64,000 nt of DNA. Source: Pseudoduganella violaceinigra DSM 15887 (GTDB lineage: Bacteria > Pseudomonadota > Gammaproteobacteria > Burkholderiales > Burkholderiaceae_D). Position 1 is the first letter of the stretch. The number at the start of each line of letters is the position of its first letter. Below are positions 18,325 through 25,505 of the stretch, one piece after another. The translations under genes and the position numbers were made by a program. The notes below the pieces were generated by a model that did not search any database, had not been told where the DNA came from, and saw nothing but the letters and a program-made list of their open reading frames with translations. The stretch is taken from assembly GCF_000425385.1 (NCBI RefSeq), contig NZ_AUDI01000022.1, positions 1 through 64,000 on the forward strand. Reading direction: 5' to 3'.

Positions 18325-19550
18325 TGGAACCGACCAATGTCCTGCTGGTAGACGACCTGCCGGAAAACCTGCGTGCCCTGGGCGCCCTGGTGCGCGCCGA
18401 CGACCGCGTGATCTATCAGGCGCGCAACGGCGAAGAAGCCCTGGCCCTCTTGCTGGAACACGAATTCGCACTCGCCATCGTCGACGTACAAATGCCCGGC
18501 ATGGACGGCTTCGAGCTGGCCGAACTGATGCGCGGCACCGGCAAGACGCGCCACATTCCTATCGTCTTCGTCAGCGCCGCCGGCAAGGAGCTGAACTACG
18601 CCTTCAAAGGCTATGAAGCGGGCGCCGTGGACTTCCTCTACAAACCGCTGGACGCCGACGCCGTGAAAAGCAAGGTGAACGTCTTCGTCGACCTGTACAA
18701 GCAAAAACAGGAAGTGCGGCAGACCGTCGCCCAGCGCGACGCCACGGTGCAGGAACTCAACGCCGTACAGCAGGAACTGGAACGCGCACTGGAAATGCGC
18801 GACCAGTTCATGTCCATGGTCGCGCACGAACTGCGCACGCCGCTCAACACCCTCTACCTCGAAGCGCAGATGCGCAAGCTGCAGCTTGAGCGCGGCAATA
18901 TGGACCACTTCGCCCCGCAGCAGCTGGAGCGCATGGTGGCGCGCGACATGCGCCAGATCCACGCCATGGTGCGGCTGATCGACGATATGCTCGACGTCTC
19001 GCGCATCCGCAGCGGCAAGCTCTCCATCCGTCCCGGCCGGGTCGACCTGGAAGCGCTGCTGCAGCGCATTGTCGGCGACCTGACGCACCAGGCGACCGAC
19101 ATGCACACCGAACTGCGGCTGAGCATCGTGCAGCGGGTCGCCGGCTGTTGGGACGAATTCCGGCTGGAGCAGGTGATCGTCAACCTGATCACCAACGCGT
19201 TGCGCTACGGCGACAGCAAACCGGTCGAGGTGCGCCTGCACGCCGACAGCCAGAACGCCCGCATCGAAGTCAGCGACCAGGGCCCCGGCATTCCGGAAGA
19301 AGTCCTGCCGAAAATCTTCGAACCGTTCGAGCGCGGCAAGATGGACACGGTATCCGCAGGCCTGGGGCTGGGCCTGTACATCTCGCGCCAGTTGGCCGAA
19401 GCGCACGGCGGCACGCTGGCCGTGCGCAGCAAACCCGGCGAAGGCTCCACCTTCATCCTCACCCTACCCCGTCCCGAGCAAGAAATGTCCCCCGTGGGGT
19501 CAGGAAGGAATGTGGACATTTCCAAGGAAAATGTCCACATTTGTTCCTGA
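18324..19550 (+). CDS. Response regulator-histidine kinase fusion
   Basis: 408 residues. A receiver domain (~1-120, Asp 54 in VDVQMPGMDG) is followed by a coiled coil, HisKA (AHELRTP, His 168) and HATPase (DQGPGIP, GLGLGLYIS), with no membrane segment. It is probably a cytoplasmic kinase driven by phosphotransfer from the upstream hybrid kinase. The expected C-terminus is reached at ..TFILTLPRPEQ; the last 22 residues and the stop codon come from a palindromic repeat element at 19484-19566. That tail is therefore an accidental extension. Confidence 0.9.
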   Translation: MEPTNVLLVDDLPENLRALGALVRADDRVIYQARNGEEALALLLEHEFALAIVDVQMPGMDGFELAELMRGTGKTRHIPIVFVSAAGKELNYAFKGYEAGAVDFLYKPLDADAVKSKVNVFVDLYKQKQEVRQTVAQRDATVQELNAVQQELERALEMRDQFMSMVAHELRTPLNTLYLEAQMRKLQLERGNMDHFAPQQLERMVARDMRQIHAMVRLIDDMLDVSRIRSGKLSIRPGRVDLEALLQRIVGDLTHQATDMHTELRLSIVQRVAGCWDEFRLEQVIVNLITNALRYGDSKPVEVRLHADSQNARIEVSDQGPGIPEEVLPKIFEPFERGKMDTVSAGLGLGLYISRQLAEAHGGTLAVRSKPGEGSTFILTLPRPEQEMSPVGSGRNVDISKENVHICS

Positions 19551-19566
19551 CCCCACGAGGGACACT
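19484..19566. repeat. Long palindromic repeat (two ~40-bp arms)
   Basis: The left arm (19484-19523) and the reverse complement of the right arm (19524-19566) match at nearly every position around CGTGGGGTCAGGAA and ATGTGGACATTT. The 3' end of the kinase gene lies inside it. A related half-unit is at 20765-20806. It could fold into a very stable hairpin in RNA and act as a terminator or mRNA-stabilising structure. Confidence 0.85.
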
Positions 19567-19602
19567 TTGCCTTTGCCAGCCAGTTGTGCCTAAAATGTCT
19601 CC

Positions 19603-20073
19603 ATGAAACGAGACTTGCTCAGTGAACGCCGGGAGTGGCTGCTGCGGCGAAATTGCTCATTGTCACCCCAGCAAATGGGCATGGCGTATGGATTGATGTG
19701 CCTGTTCTCGTTCTCTGTCGCAACAGGCTTCGTGATGGTAGGTATGTGGCAGATCTTGATCTTCACCATGCTGGAAATGACAGCCGTGGCGGCAGCCTTC
19801 CTCTACTTCGCCCGCCATGCGACGGACTATGAACACATCGTGCTTGCCAATGGCAAGCTGCTGGTAGAGAAGTGCTCTGGCGGCAAAATGAGCGTGACCC
19901 AGCTGGAACTCTACTTCCTGCGGCTGCAGATGCCCACCCGCCCCCGCGACCTGATCCACCTCGAATCGAAAGGCGTCGCCGTCGACATCGGCTACTTCGC
20001 CACCGAGCCGCGCCGCCGCACGCTGGCCCTCGAGCTGCGTGCGGAAGTGCAGGGTGGCATGTTCAGTAATTAG
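19603..20073 (+). CDS. DUF2244-family membrane protein
   Basis: 156 residues. The N-terminal motif REWLLRRNCSLSPQQ is typical of DUF2244 proteins, followed by two closely spaced membrane helices (~27-47 and ~50-70) and a C-terminal cytoplasmic domain. In many proteobacteria the family sits beside cytochrome oxidase genes, which are not present here. Its stop overlaps the convergent ompW stop by 4 bases. Function unknown. Confidence 0.75.
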   Translation: MKRDLLSERREWLLRRNCSLSPQQMGMAYGLMCLFSFSVATGFVMVGMWQILIFTMLEMTAVAAAFLYFARHATDYEHIVLANGKLLVEKCSGGKMSVTQLELYFLRLQMPTRPRDLIHLESKGVAVDIGYFATEPRRRTLALELRAEVQGGMFSN

Positions 20074-20672
20074 AAGCGGTAGCCTACGCCCACGCCCAGC
20101 AGCACCGGATCCACTTTCACCTTGCTGACCTTGGCGCCGGCGACCATCACATCGCTGCGGATCTGCACTTTTTTGATATCCAGGTTGAGCGACCAGTTCT
20201 TATCGAACTTATAGTCGACGCCCGCCTGCAGGGCCAGGCCGAAGCTGTCATGCTCCAGGCTGCCGGCGCCGTTCAGGATCTGGTTGTTGGAGAAGGTAGT
20301 CCAGTTCACCCCCAGGCCCACGTAGGGGCTGAACTGGGAAGACGGCGTGAAGTGGTACTGCGCCATCAGCGAAGGCGGCAAGTGCTGGAAGGTGCCGATG
20401 GACTGGCCATCCAGGTAGACGTCATGCTTCTGCGGATAAGTCAGCACCAGCTCAGCGGCAATATTCGGCGTCACGAAATAAGAGATATCCACTTCCGGGA
20501 TAGTCTTGCCGCTGATGGAAAGGCGGTCCGAAGCGCCCACACCGCCAACCGGGTCGGACTTATCCGCAGGATTGATGTGGACCGCACGCGCGCGCACCAG
20601 CCAAGGCGATTCCTGCGCCATTGCATTGACTGCCAGGCCACCCAGGATGACTGCCAAAATCGCTTTCTTCAT
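20070..20672 (-). CDS. OmpW-family outer membrane protein
   Basis: 200 residues with a signal peptide cleaved after NAMA (residue ~19). The mature protein has the OmpW pattern of an eight-stranded barrel: PEVDISYFVTPNIAAEL, LPPSLMAQYHF, FSPYVGLGVN, and a C-terminal aromatic (GVGYRF). OmpW forms a narrow hydrophobic channel and is often regulated by oxygen. A TTTGACCTAGGTCAAA palindrome 71-86 bases upstream supports FNR/CRP-type control. Confidence 0.92.
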   Translation of the reverse strand: MKKAILAVILGGLAVNAMAQESPWLVRARAVHINPADKSDPVGGVGASDRLSISGKTIPEVDISYFVTPNIAAELVLTYPQKHDVYLDGQSIGTFQHLPPSLMAQYHFTPSSQFSPYVGLGVNWTTFSNNQILNGAGSLEHDSFGLALQAGVDYKFDKNWSLNLDIKKVQIRSDVMVAGAKVSKVKVDPVLLGVGVGYRF

Positions 20673-20742
20673 TTCACTACCTCTTTCATGTGGTCATTGA
20701 TATTCGGACAGTGAAAGTCTATTGATGCGACGCAATAAAATC

Positions 20743-20758
20743 TTTGACCTAGGTCAAA
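20743..20758. promoter_or_regulatory. FNR/CRP-family operator upstream of ompW
   Basis: TTTGACCTAGGTCAAA is a perfect 16-bp palindrome matching the TTGA(T/C)-N4-(A/G)TCAA form bound by FNR/Anr/Dnr-type regulators. It lies 71 bases before the ompW start, a reasonable place for an activator site. Confidence 0.65.
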
Positions 20759-20764
20759 ATTAAA

Positions 20765-20835
20765 CAAATGTCCAAGCCGGGGTCAGGAACAAAGATGGAC
20801 ATTTGTTGTGCGGACGCACGCCGCATCTTTGTTCC
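20765..20835. repeat. Nested palindromic repeat, relative of the 19484 element
   Basis: CAAATGTCCA (20765-20774) pairs with TGGACATTTG (20796-20805), and GGAACAAAGATG (20786-20797) pairs with CATCTTTGTTCC (20824-20835). The segment GGGGTCAGGAACAAA-TGGACATTT matches one arm of the 19484-19566 element. It lies between ompW and the next gene. Confidence 0.7.
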
Positions 20836-20900
20836 ACCTCAAAGGTCGGCGAACTCTTGAGTGCCACCATTGGCAGGCTATCCACGACCAAGGTGACGCC

Positions 20901-21662
20901 ATGTTCAAACCCCTCCTCCCATTCCCCGTGCGGCCCAACCTCTGGCACTTCTCGGCGCTGGTCTGGGGCATATCCCACCTGCTGCTATCCCTGTTCGCCA
21001 TGCCGATCTCCTTCAGCCAGACCGGCGCCCGCATGCAGATTGGCCTGCTGCTGGTGCATGCCGCCGGACTGATCTACCTGTGGCGCCTAGGGGCCAGGCG
21101 CGGCAATCCGGAACGGTTGATGGATACCGCCCTCGTCACGCTGCTCCTCGTGTACCTGGTTCCCCTGTGCATGCTCACCGCCCCCGTGATCGTGCTGGCG
21201 GCCTACGCCACGCCGTCGCCCGTGTGGAAAGTGGTAGCGGCGATCCTGTTATGCGCGGCGGTCATGCTGGCATGCTTGCGCATCTGGACGACCGCCAGAA
21301 GCAATGAGATCGGCCGCCGATTCGAGCCCGCGCTATCCAGCGGTTTGAAGGACAATGTGATCACAGCCGATTCCATCAGCACACTGTTGACCCGCATCGG
21401 CCGCCACTCCATTGGCCCGACGCGGATCGACGGCTGGACGATGATCGCGGCCGTCATGGCCGGCGTACCTATACTCAGCGCGGATATCTCCTACGACAAG
21501 TCCAGCAGCAGCCTGGCCATTTGTGCCCTTGTCACCACGCCGATGGCGATGCATACCTTCTCGCGGATGGCGGTGCATGCCTACCTCTGGATCTATCGGC
21601 TGGCCCGTTTCGAACGCGAGTCCGGCATCAAGGTCGTCGTCAATCTTCGCTATGGCCTGTAA
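20901..21662 (+). CDS. Polytopic membrane protein upstream of tssF
   Basis: 253 residues from the ATG at 20901, with AAGGTG just upstream; a longer frame from 20808 would run through the repeat element. About six hydrophobic helices are seen (for example LLLSLFAMPI, IGLLLVHAAGLIYL, ALVTLLLVYLVPLC, VVAAILLCAAVMLACL, WTMIAAVMAGVPIL). It ends 2 bases before the tssF start and is probably in that operon. No known T6SS membrane-complex component (TssJ/L/M) is recognised in it. Function unknown. Confidence 0.7.
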   Translation: MFKPLLPFPVRPNLWHFSALVWGISHLLLSLFAMPISFSQTGARMQIGLLLVHAAGLIYLWRLGARRGNPERLMDTALVTLLLVYLVPLCMLTAPVIVLAAYATPSPVWKVVAAILLCAAVMLACLRIWTTARSNEIGRRFEPALSSGLKDNVITADSISTLLTRIGRHSIGPTRIDGWTMIAAVMAGVPILSADISYDKSSSSLAICALVTTPMAMHTFSRMAVHAYLWIYRLARFERESGIKVVVNLRYGL

Positions 21663-21664
21663 AC

Positions 21665-23341
21665 ATGGACAAGCTCCTGCACCATTACGAGCAAGAGCTG
21701 GGACGCTTGCGCCAGGCTGCGCGCGAATACGCGCAAGCCCATCCCGGAACCGCTGAAGCGCTGGAGCTGGGCCCAGACGCCAGCACCGATCCGGAAGTGG
21801 AACGCCTGCTGCAATCCGTCGCCGTGCTCAACGCCAGCATGCAGCAGATGATCGAGCAAGGCCGCAGCGAATTCCACCAGGCCTTGCTGCAAACGCTACA
21901 GCCGCATTACCTGCGCGCCGTCCCTGCTTCCTGCATCGTCCAGGTGGATACATCCTCCGCAAACTACAACGGCATCAATTCAGTCGCCCGCATCCCGCGC
22001 GGTAGCGCCATGACCTCCGGCGCGTCCAAGTTCACGACGGCCTATGAAGTCTGTATTGCACCTGTCGCTATTCCGCACGCAAAATTCCGCCCAACGATCA
22101 ATGTTCCGGCAACACTGCGGCTTCCGTCTGATGCCATTTCATCTCTGTGTGTCACGCTCGAAGCTAAATCGGACAGCATGTCGTTCGAACGGCCTTTTCT
22201 GCCAAAGCTACGTATTTGCATTACAGGCGAAGCTGCGCTACGTGCAGCCCTGGTCGACGCGGTGCTCTTGCGCTGTTTGTGCGTCTGTGTGGAGGTTGGG
22301 GGAATTTGGAAAGTGCTGGAAGGCCGCCTTTTCAGCAAGGCCGGTTTCGACAGGTGCGAAGCGCTCCTTCCCGCAATGGCAGGAGAACAGGCCTTCCGCA
22401 TACTGAGCGAGTACCTGCACCTGCCTGAGAAGTTTGATTTCTTCGATATCGATTTGACGCAGCTTGCGGCTTCGTGCCGCCCAGGATCCAGGCGAGTTAA
22501 CCTTCACATTGTTCTGCCGGATTCCGTAGCGATCATGCGGAACGTCTGTGCTACGAACTTCCAGCTATCCTGCACGCCGTCGATCAATCTATTTTGCGGT
22601 CCGGCCTTGCAGGTTCGCCTGGACGGGCGAAAAGATGCCTATCCTTTGGCGACAGGAATGCCAGGCTGCGAGATCTACAGCGTTGATAGCGTCTCCTTGA
22701 CGGATCGAACGGGAGGGGCGGCGGTCCTGCCATTCCATGGCACGAACCACGATGCGGACGGAATGTGCTGGAAGCTGGACGAGCAGGAAGGATGCGCAAT
22801 CGCGCTGGTAGATCGGGAGCAGGGACCCGCAAAGCTGGAACACGGAACAGCGCTTGTAGAAATCACCTGCACCGGCAGCGAATCGATTCAAGTGGATGAT
22901 GCTTTGAAAACGGAAATGGGAACGGGTGGATTTCCGGTCCGCTTCCTGTTGATGCCAAGGAAGACAACGCCATGCGGCGATGCAAGCGCCTTACTGGAGT
23001 CGATGCTGTTATCCGCTATATCGCTTGAATCCCTGCGCACGCTATTCCATCTACATCAATTTAAGGAAGTCGATGCATTCGAGCGGCTGGATAGCGAAGC
23101 TGCAGCGGCATGGATGGATCTTCCGATAGGCCGTGTGCATATGCTCGGAACCGCCTATTCCTTGACCGTCGATGAAAATATGTTGCGCGAACGTAGCCTG
23201 GCCGTACTGGCCGAAGTCATGGAACATCTTCTCGCATCAAAGACCAGGGAAAACCGATTCATCCAGCTCCGCCTTCTACAGAACGGCGGAAAGCCCATCT
23301 ATCGCGGAGAACCAAGGGTGGGTGGGCAAGGAATCGTCTGA
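21665..23341 (+). CDS. tssF: Orphan type VI secretion baseplate protein TssF (VasA/ImpG family)
   Basis: 558 residues, slightly short for the family (about 590-620). The N-terminus LLHHYEQELGRLRQAAREYAQAHP, then DPEVERLLQSVAVLNA and LLQTLQPHYLRAVP, follows the TssF pattern. TssF with TssG, TssE and TssK builds the baseplate wedge that holds the VgrG hub. None of those partners, nor sheath or membrane-complex genes, is in the window. This copy may serve as a module-specific baseplate part for VgrG1 or be a relic. The downstream vgrG1 starts 87 bases later. Confidence 0.85.
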   Translation: MDKLLHHYEQELGRLRQAAREYAQAHPGTAEALELGPDASTDPEVERLLQSVAVLNASMQQMIEQGRSEFHQALLQTLQPHYLRAVPASCIVQVDTSSANYNGINSVARIPRGSAMTSGASKFTTAYEVCIAPVAIPHAKFRPTINVPATLRLPSDAISSLCVTLEAKSDSMSFERPFLPKLRICITGEAALRAALVDAVLLRCLCVCVEVGGIWKVLEGRLFSKAGFDRCEALLPAMAGEQAFRILSEYLHLPEKFDFFDIDLTQLAASCRPGSRRVNLHIVLPDSVAIMRNVCATNFQLSCTPSINLFCGPALQVRLDGRKDAYPLATGMPGCEIYSVDSVSLTDRTGGAAVLPFHGTNHDADGMCWKLDEQEGCAIALVDREQGPAKLEHGTALVEITCTGSESIQVDDALKTEMGTGGFPVRFLLMPRKTTPCGDASALLESMLLSAISLESLRTLFHLHQFKEVDAFERLDSEAAAAWMDLPIGRVHMLGTAYSLTVDENMLRERSLAVLAEVMEHLLASKTRENRFIQLRLLQNGGKPIYRGEPRVGGQGIV

Positions 23342-23356
23342 CGCCAATATTTGTCC

Positions 23357-24480
23357 GAGATCAACGTCGACAATCTTTACGCGTGCAAACATAGGCATCA
23401 GCGTCAACCAGACGATGGGAGCCTCAAGTGGACAATGCACTGCTCAGCTTCTTCCGGCAAGACAGGGACCTGATCACAGAAAGCCGTCCCTTGCGCCTGC
23501 GCCTGGCCCATCCGACCAAAATGCTGGAAGACGTGCTGCTGCCGCAACGCGTTCAGGGAAGCGAATCAATCTGCGGCAGCATTGAGTACCGCATCCTGTG
23601 CGTATCCCTCGATGCATTCATCCCACTCAAAGAACTGATAGCGTTGCCAGTGGCGGTCGATATCGTGACCGACCGAGGCGACTTGAGAAGCGTCTGCGGC
23701 ATCGTCACCGAAGCCCATGCCGGGGACAGCGACGGAGGGCTGGCCAGCTACCAGTTGGTGCTGCGCGATGCGCTATCCATTATGGAAAAGCGCAATAACA
23801 CCCGCGTGTTCCGCAACAAGAACGAAGTGGAGATCGTTCAGGTAATCCTGGACGAATGGCGGCAGACGAACCCTATTATCGGAACCTGCTTCCGCTATGA
23901 AACGGATGAATCGTTCAGGACTGGCTGCTATCCACAGCGTGAATTCACCATGCAGTACAACGAATCGGATGCGGCCTTTATCCGCCGCCTGTTGAAGCGC
24001 CGCGGCATTGCCTGGTACTTCCGCGCCGACCAGTCCGACAGGCCATCGCACACGATGGTGTTGTTCGATAACTCGGACACCCTGCCGCCCAATGCAGCGG
24101 GTGTGGTGCGATACCACCGCGATGCTGCCACTGAGGAGCGCGACACCATCACTTCCTGGTGCGCAGTCCGTACCCTGCAACCGGGCAGCGTCTCTCGCTT
24201 CAGCTGGAACTATAAGAATCCCACCGATACCGAATTCATGACCACAAAGGCCGCTGGTCGTTCGGACCAGGGTGGGAACGGAAACGAAATGTCTGCCACC
24301 CTGGATGATTACCTGATCCTGCCGCCGCACGCCGGCGATAACCACGACGATCTTTGCCGGCTTGGCCAGCTGGCGATGAACCGTCACGACCTCGATTCCA
24401 AGTGCTTCCATGGCGAAGGCAGCGTGCGCGACTTCTGCGTCGGCGAGTACTTTGAGCTTGAGGGACATCCGGAAATCGAG
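23357..24480 (+). repeat. Long direct repeat, copy A (5' vgrG1 and upstream DNA)
   Basis: Collinear without gaps with 39176-40299 (offset exactly 15,819). It starts at GAGATCAACGTCG, 71 bases upstream of the vgrG1 start. Identity is highest over the first few hundred bases and falls gradually into the coding region. The end point given is approximate. Confidence 0.8.
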
Positions 24481-25431
24481 GGGCATACCGGTCGCGAACG
24501 AGAGTTCGTTATCACGGCCTTGAAGATTTCTGCGTCGAACAATTTGTCGAAGGAGTTAAGCGAGCGTGTAGGTAGGCTGTTTTCCCGAAGTCGATGGAAG
24601 AACGCACGCATCAAGGTTGGATTCACGGCAGTCCGTCGCGGCATACCCATCGTTCCTGCATATGATGCGCGCGTTGAACTCCCGAATGTTCCAATGCAGA
24701 GCGCAATCGTCGTCGGTCCTGATGGTGAGGACGTATATTGCTATGAATATGGCCGTGTGAAGATTCGATTTCGCACTACTCGCTCACGAGACCATGAGCA
24801 CGCTCAAGGTGCCGGCGCGGCAGACAGTGATATGGATTCTGCGTGGGTACGTGTCGCTAGCAATTGGGCTGGCAATGGGCAAGGAAGGATGAACCAGTGC
24901 GGGAGCCTTCATCTTCCTCGGGTCGAAAACGAGGTTGTAGTTGCGTTTCTTGCCGGGGATCCTGATAAACCAATTATCGTCGGCCAGGCATTTAATCAAC
25001 AGAATCTGCCTCCTGCGCTGAGCAAAGCGGATGGTTTGCCAAGCAATCGATACCTCTCCGGCATAAAGAGCCGCGAGGTACGCGGGTCGAAGACAAACCA
25101 ACTGCGTTTCGATGACTCTAATGGAGAGGTCAGTGCGCAATTGGCTTGCGACCATACTTCTGCTCAATTGAATCTGGGATTCATCACTCACGAACGCGTG
25201 GAAGGTGCTGCTGAAAAGCGGGGTGAAGGTTCGGAGCTGGCAACAGAATCGGCTGCGGCCATACGTGGCGAAGCCGGCATTCTAATTGCCGCAGGTCCTT
25301 TCGACAGTGCGAAGAGAGGAGTTCTAGAAAGGGGAGGCGTTCCTCCAAGTATTACGGACGAGGAGGCCATAGCACTGTGGGATAAATTGACCAAGTCGAT
25401 CAGGACGCGCCCGGTTCGGCCACAAATCTGA
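23428..25431 (+). CDS. vgrG: VgrG1 spike protein with chimeric, shortened C-terminus
   Basis: 667 residues with a GTG start after GGGAG. Regions: gp27-like hub ~1-400, gp5-like OB fold ~440-540 (DSAWVRVASNWAG, LPRVENEVVVAFLAGDPDKPIIVGQ), and the start of the Vgr C-terminal region (NQLRFDDSNGEVSAQLA). VgrG2 and VgrG3 continue for about 200-240 residues through a DUF2345 domain. VgrG1 instead breaks off near residue 630 and ends ITDEEAIALWDKLTKSIRTRP, which matches the C-terminus of the Tli4-like immunity protein at 27142-28197 (FTDEEAIALWDRITMTLRTRP). The gene is thus fused to the tail of a lost immunity gene. It precedes a lipase effector, immunity and PAAR genes. Confidence 0.92.
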   Translation: MDNALLSFFRQDRDLITESRPLRLRLAHPTKMLEDVLLPQRVQGSESICGSIEYRILCVSLDAFIPLKELIALPVAVDIVTDRGDLRSVCGIVTEAHAGDSDGGLASYQLVLRDALSIMEKRNNTRVFRNKNEVEIVQVILDEWRQTNPIIGTCFRYETDESFRTGCYPQREFTMQYNESDAAFIRRLLKRRGIAWYFRADQSDRPSHTMVLFDNSDTLPPNAAGVVRYHRDAATEERDTITSWCAVRTLQPGSVSRFSWNYKNPTDTEFMTTKAAGRSDQGGNGNEMSATLDDYLILPPHAGDNHDDLCRLGQLAMNRHDLDSKCFHGEGSVRDFCVGEYFELEGHPEIEGHTGREREFVITALKISASNNLSKELSERVGRLFSRSRWKNARIKVGFTAVRRGIPIVPAYDARVELPNVPMQSAIVVGPDGEDVYCYEYGRVKIRFRTTRSRDHEHAQGAGAADSDMDSAWVRVASNWAGNGQGRMNQCGSLHLPRVENEVVVAFLAGDPDKPIIVGQAFNQQNLPPALSKADGLPSNRYLSGIKSREVRGSKTNQLRFDDSNGEVSAQLACDHTSAQLNLGFITHERVEGAAEKRGEGSELATESAAAIRGEAGILIAAGPFDSAKRGVLERGGVPPSITDEEAIALWDKLTKSIRTRPVRPQI

Positions 25432-25505
25432 GTGGATTAAGCGCTGTGTTGATGGCGTTTTCGCGGAACTGATTATGCGGGGGAGCAACAAGGAAGGGGC
25501 GTCCA

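Noticed and set aside
23357..23427. A conserved small gene just upstream of the vgrG starts (MGTCVNQTMGAS-like in copy B)
   Set aside because: The frame runs on into the vgrG gene out of phase and is not kept among the three copies; the conservation is explained by the duplicated DNA.
23428..25431. VgrG1 as a gene with a simple premature stop
   Set aside because: The end is not random sequence after a frameshift; it matches the C-terminal element of the immunity proteins, so a deletion fusion explains it better.
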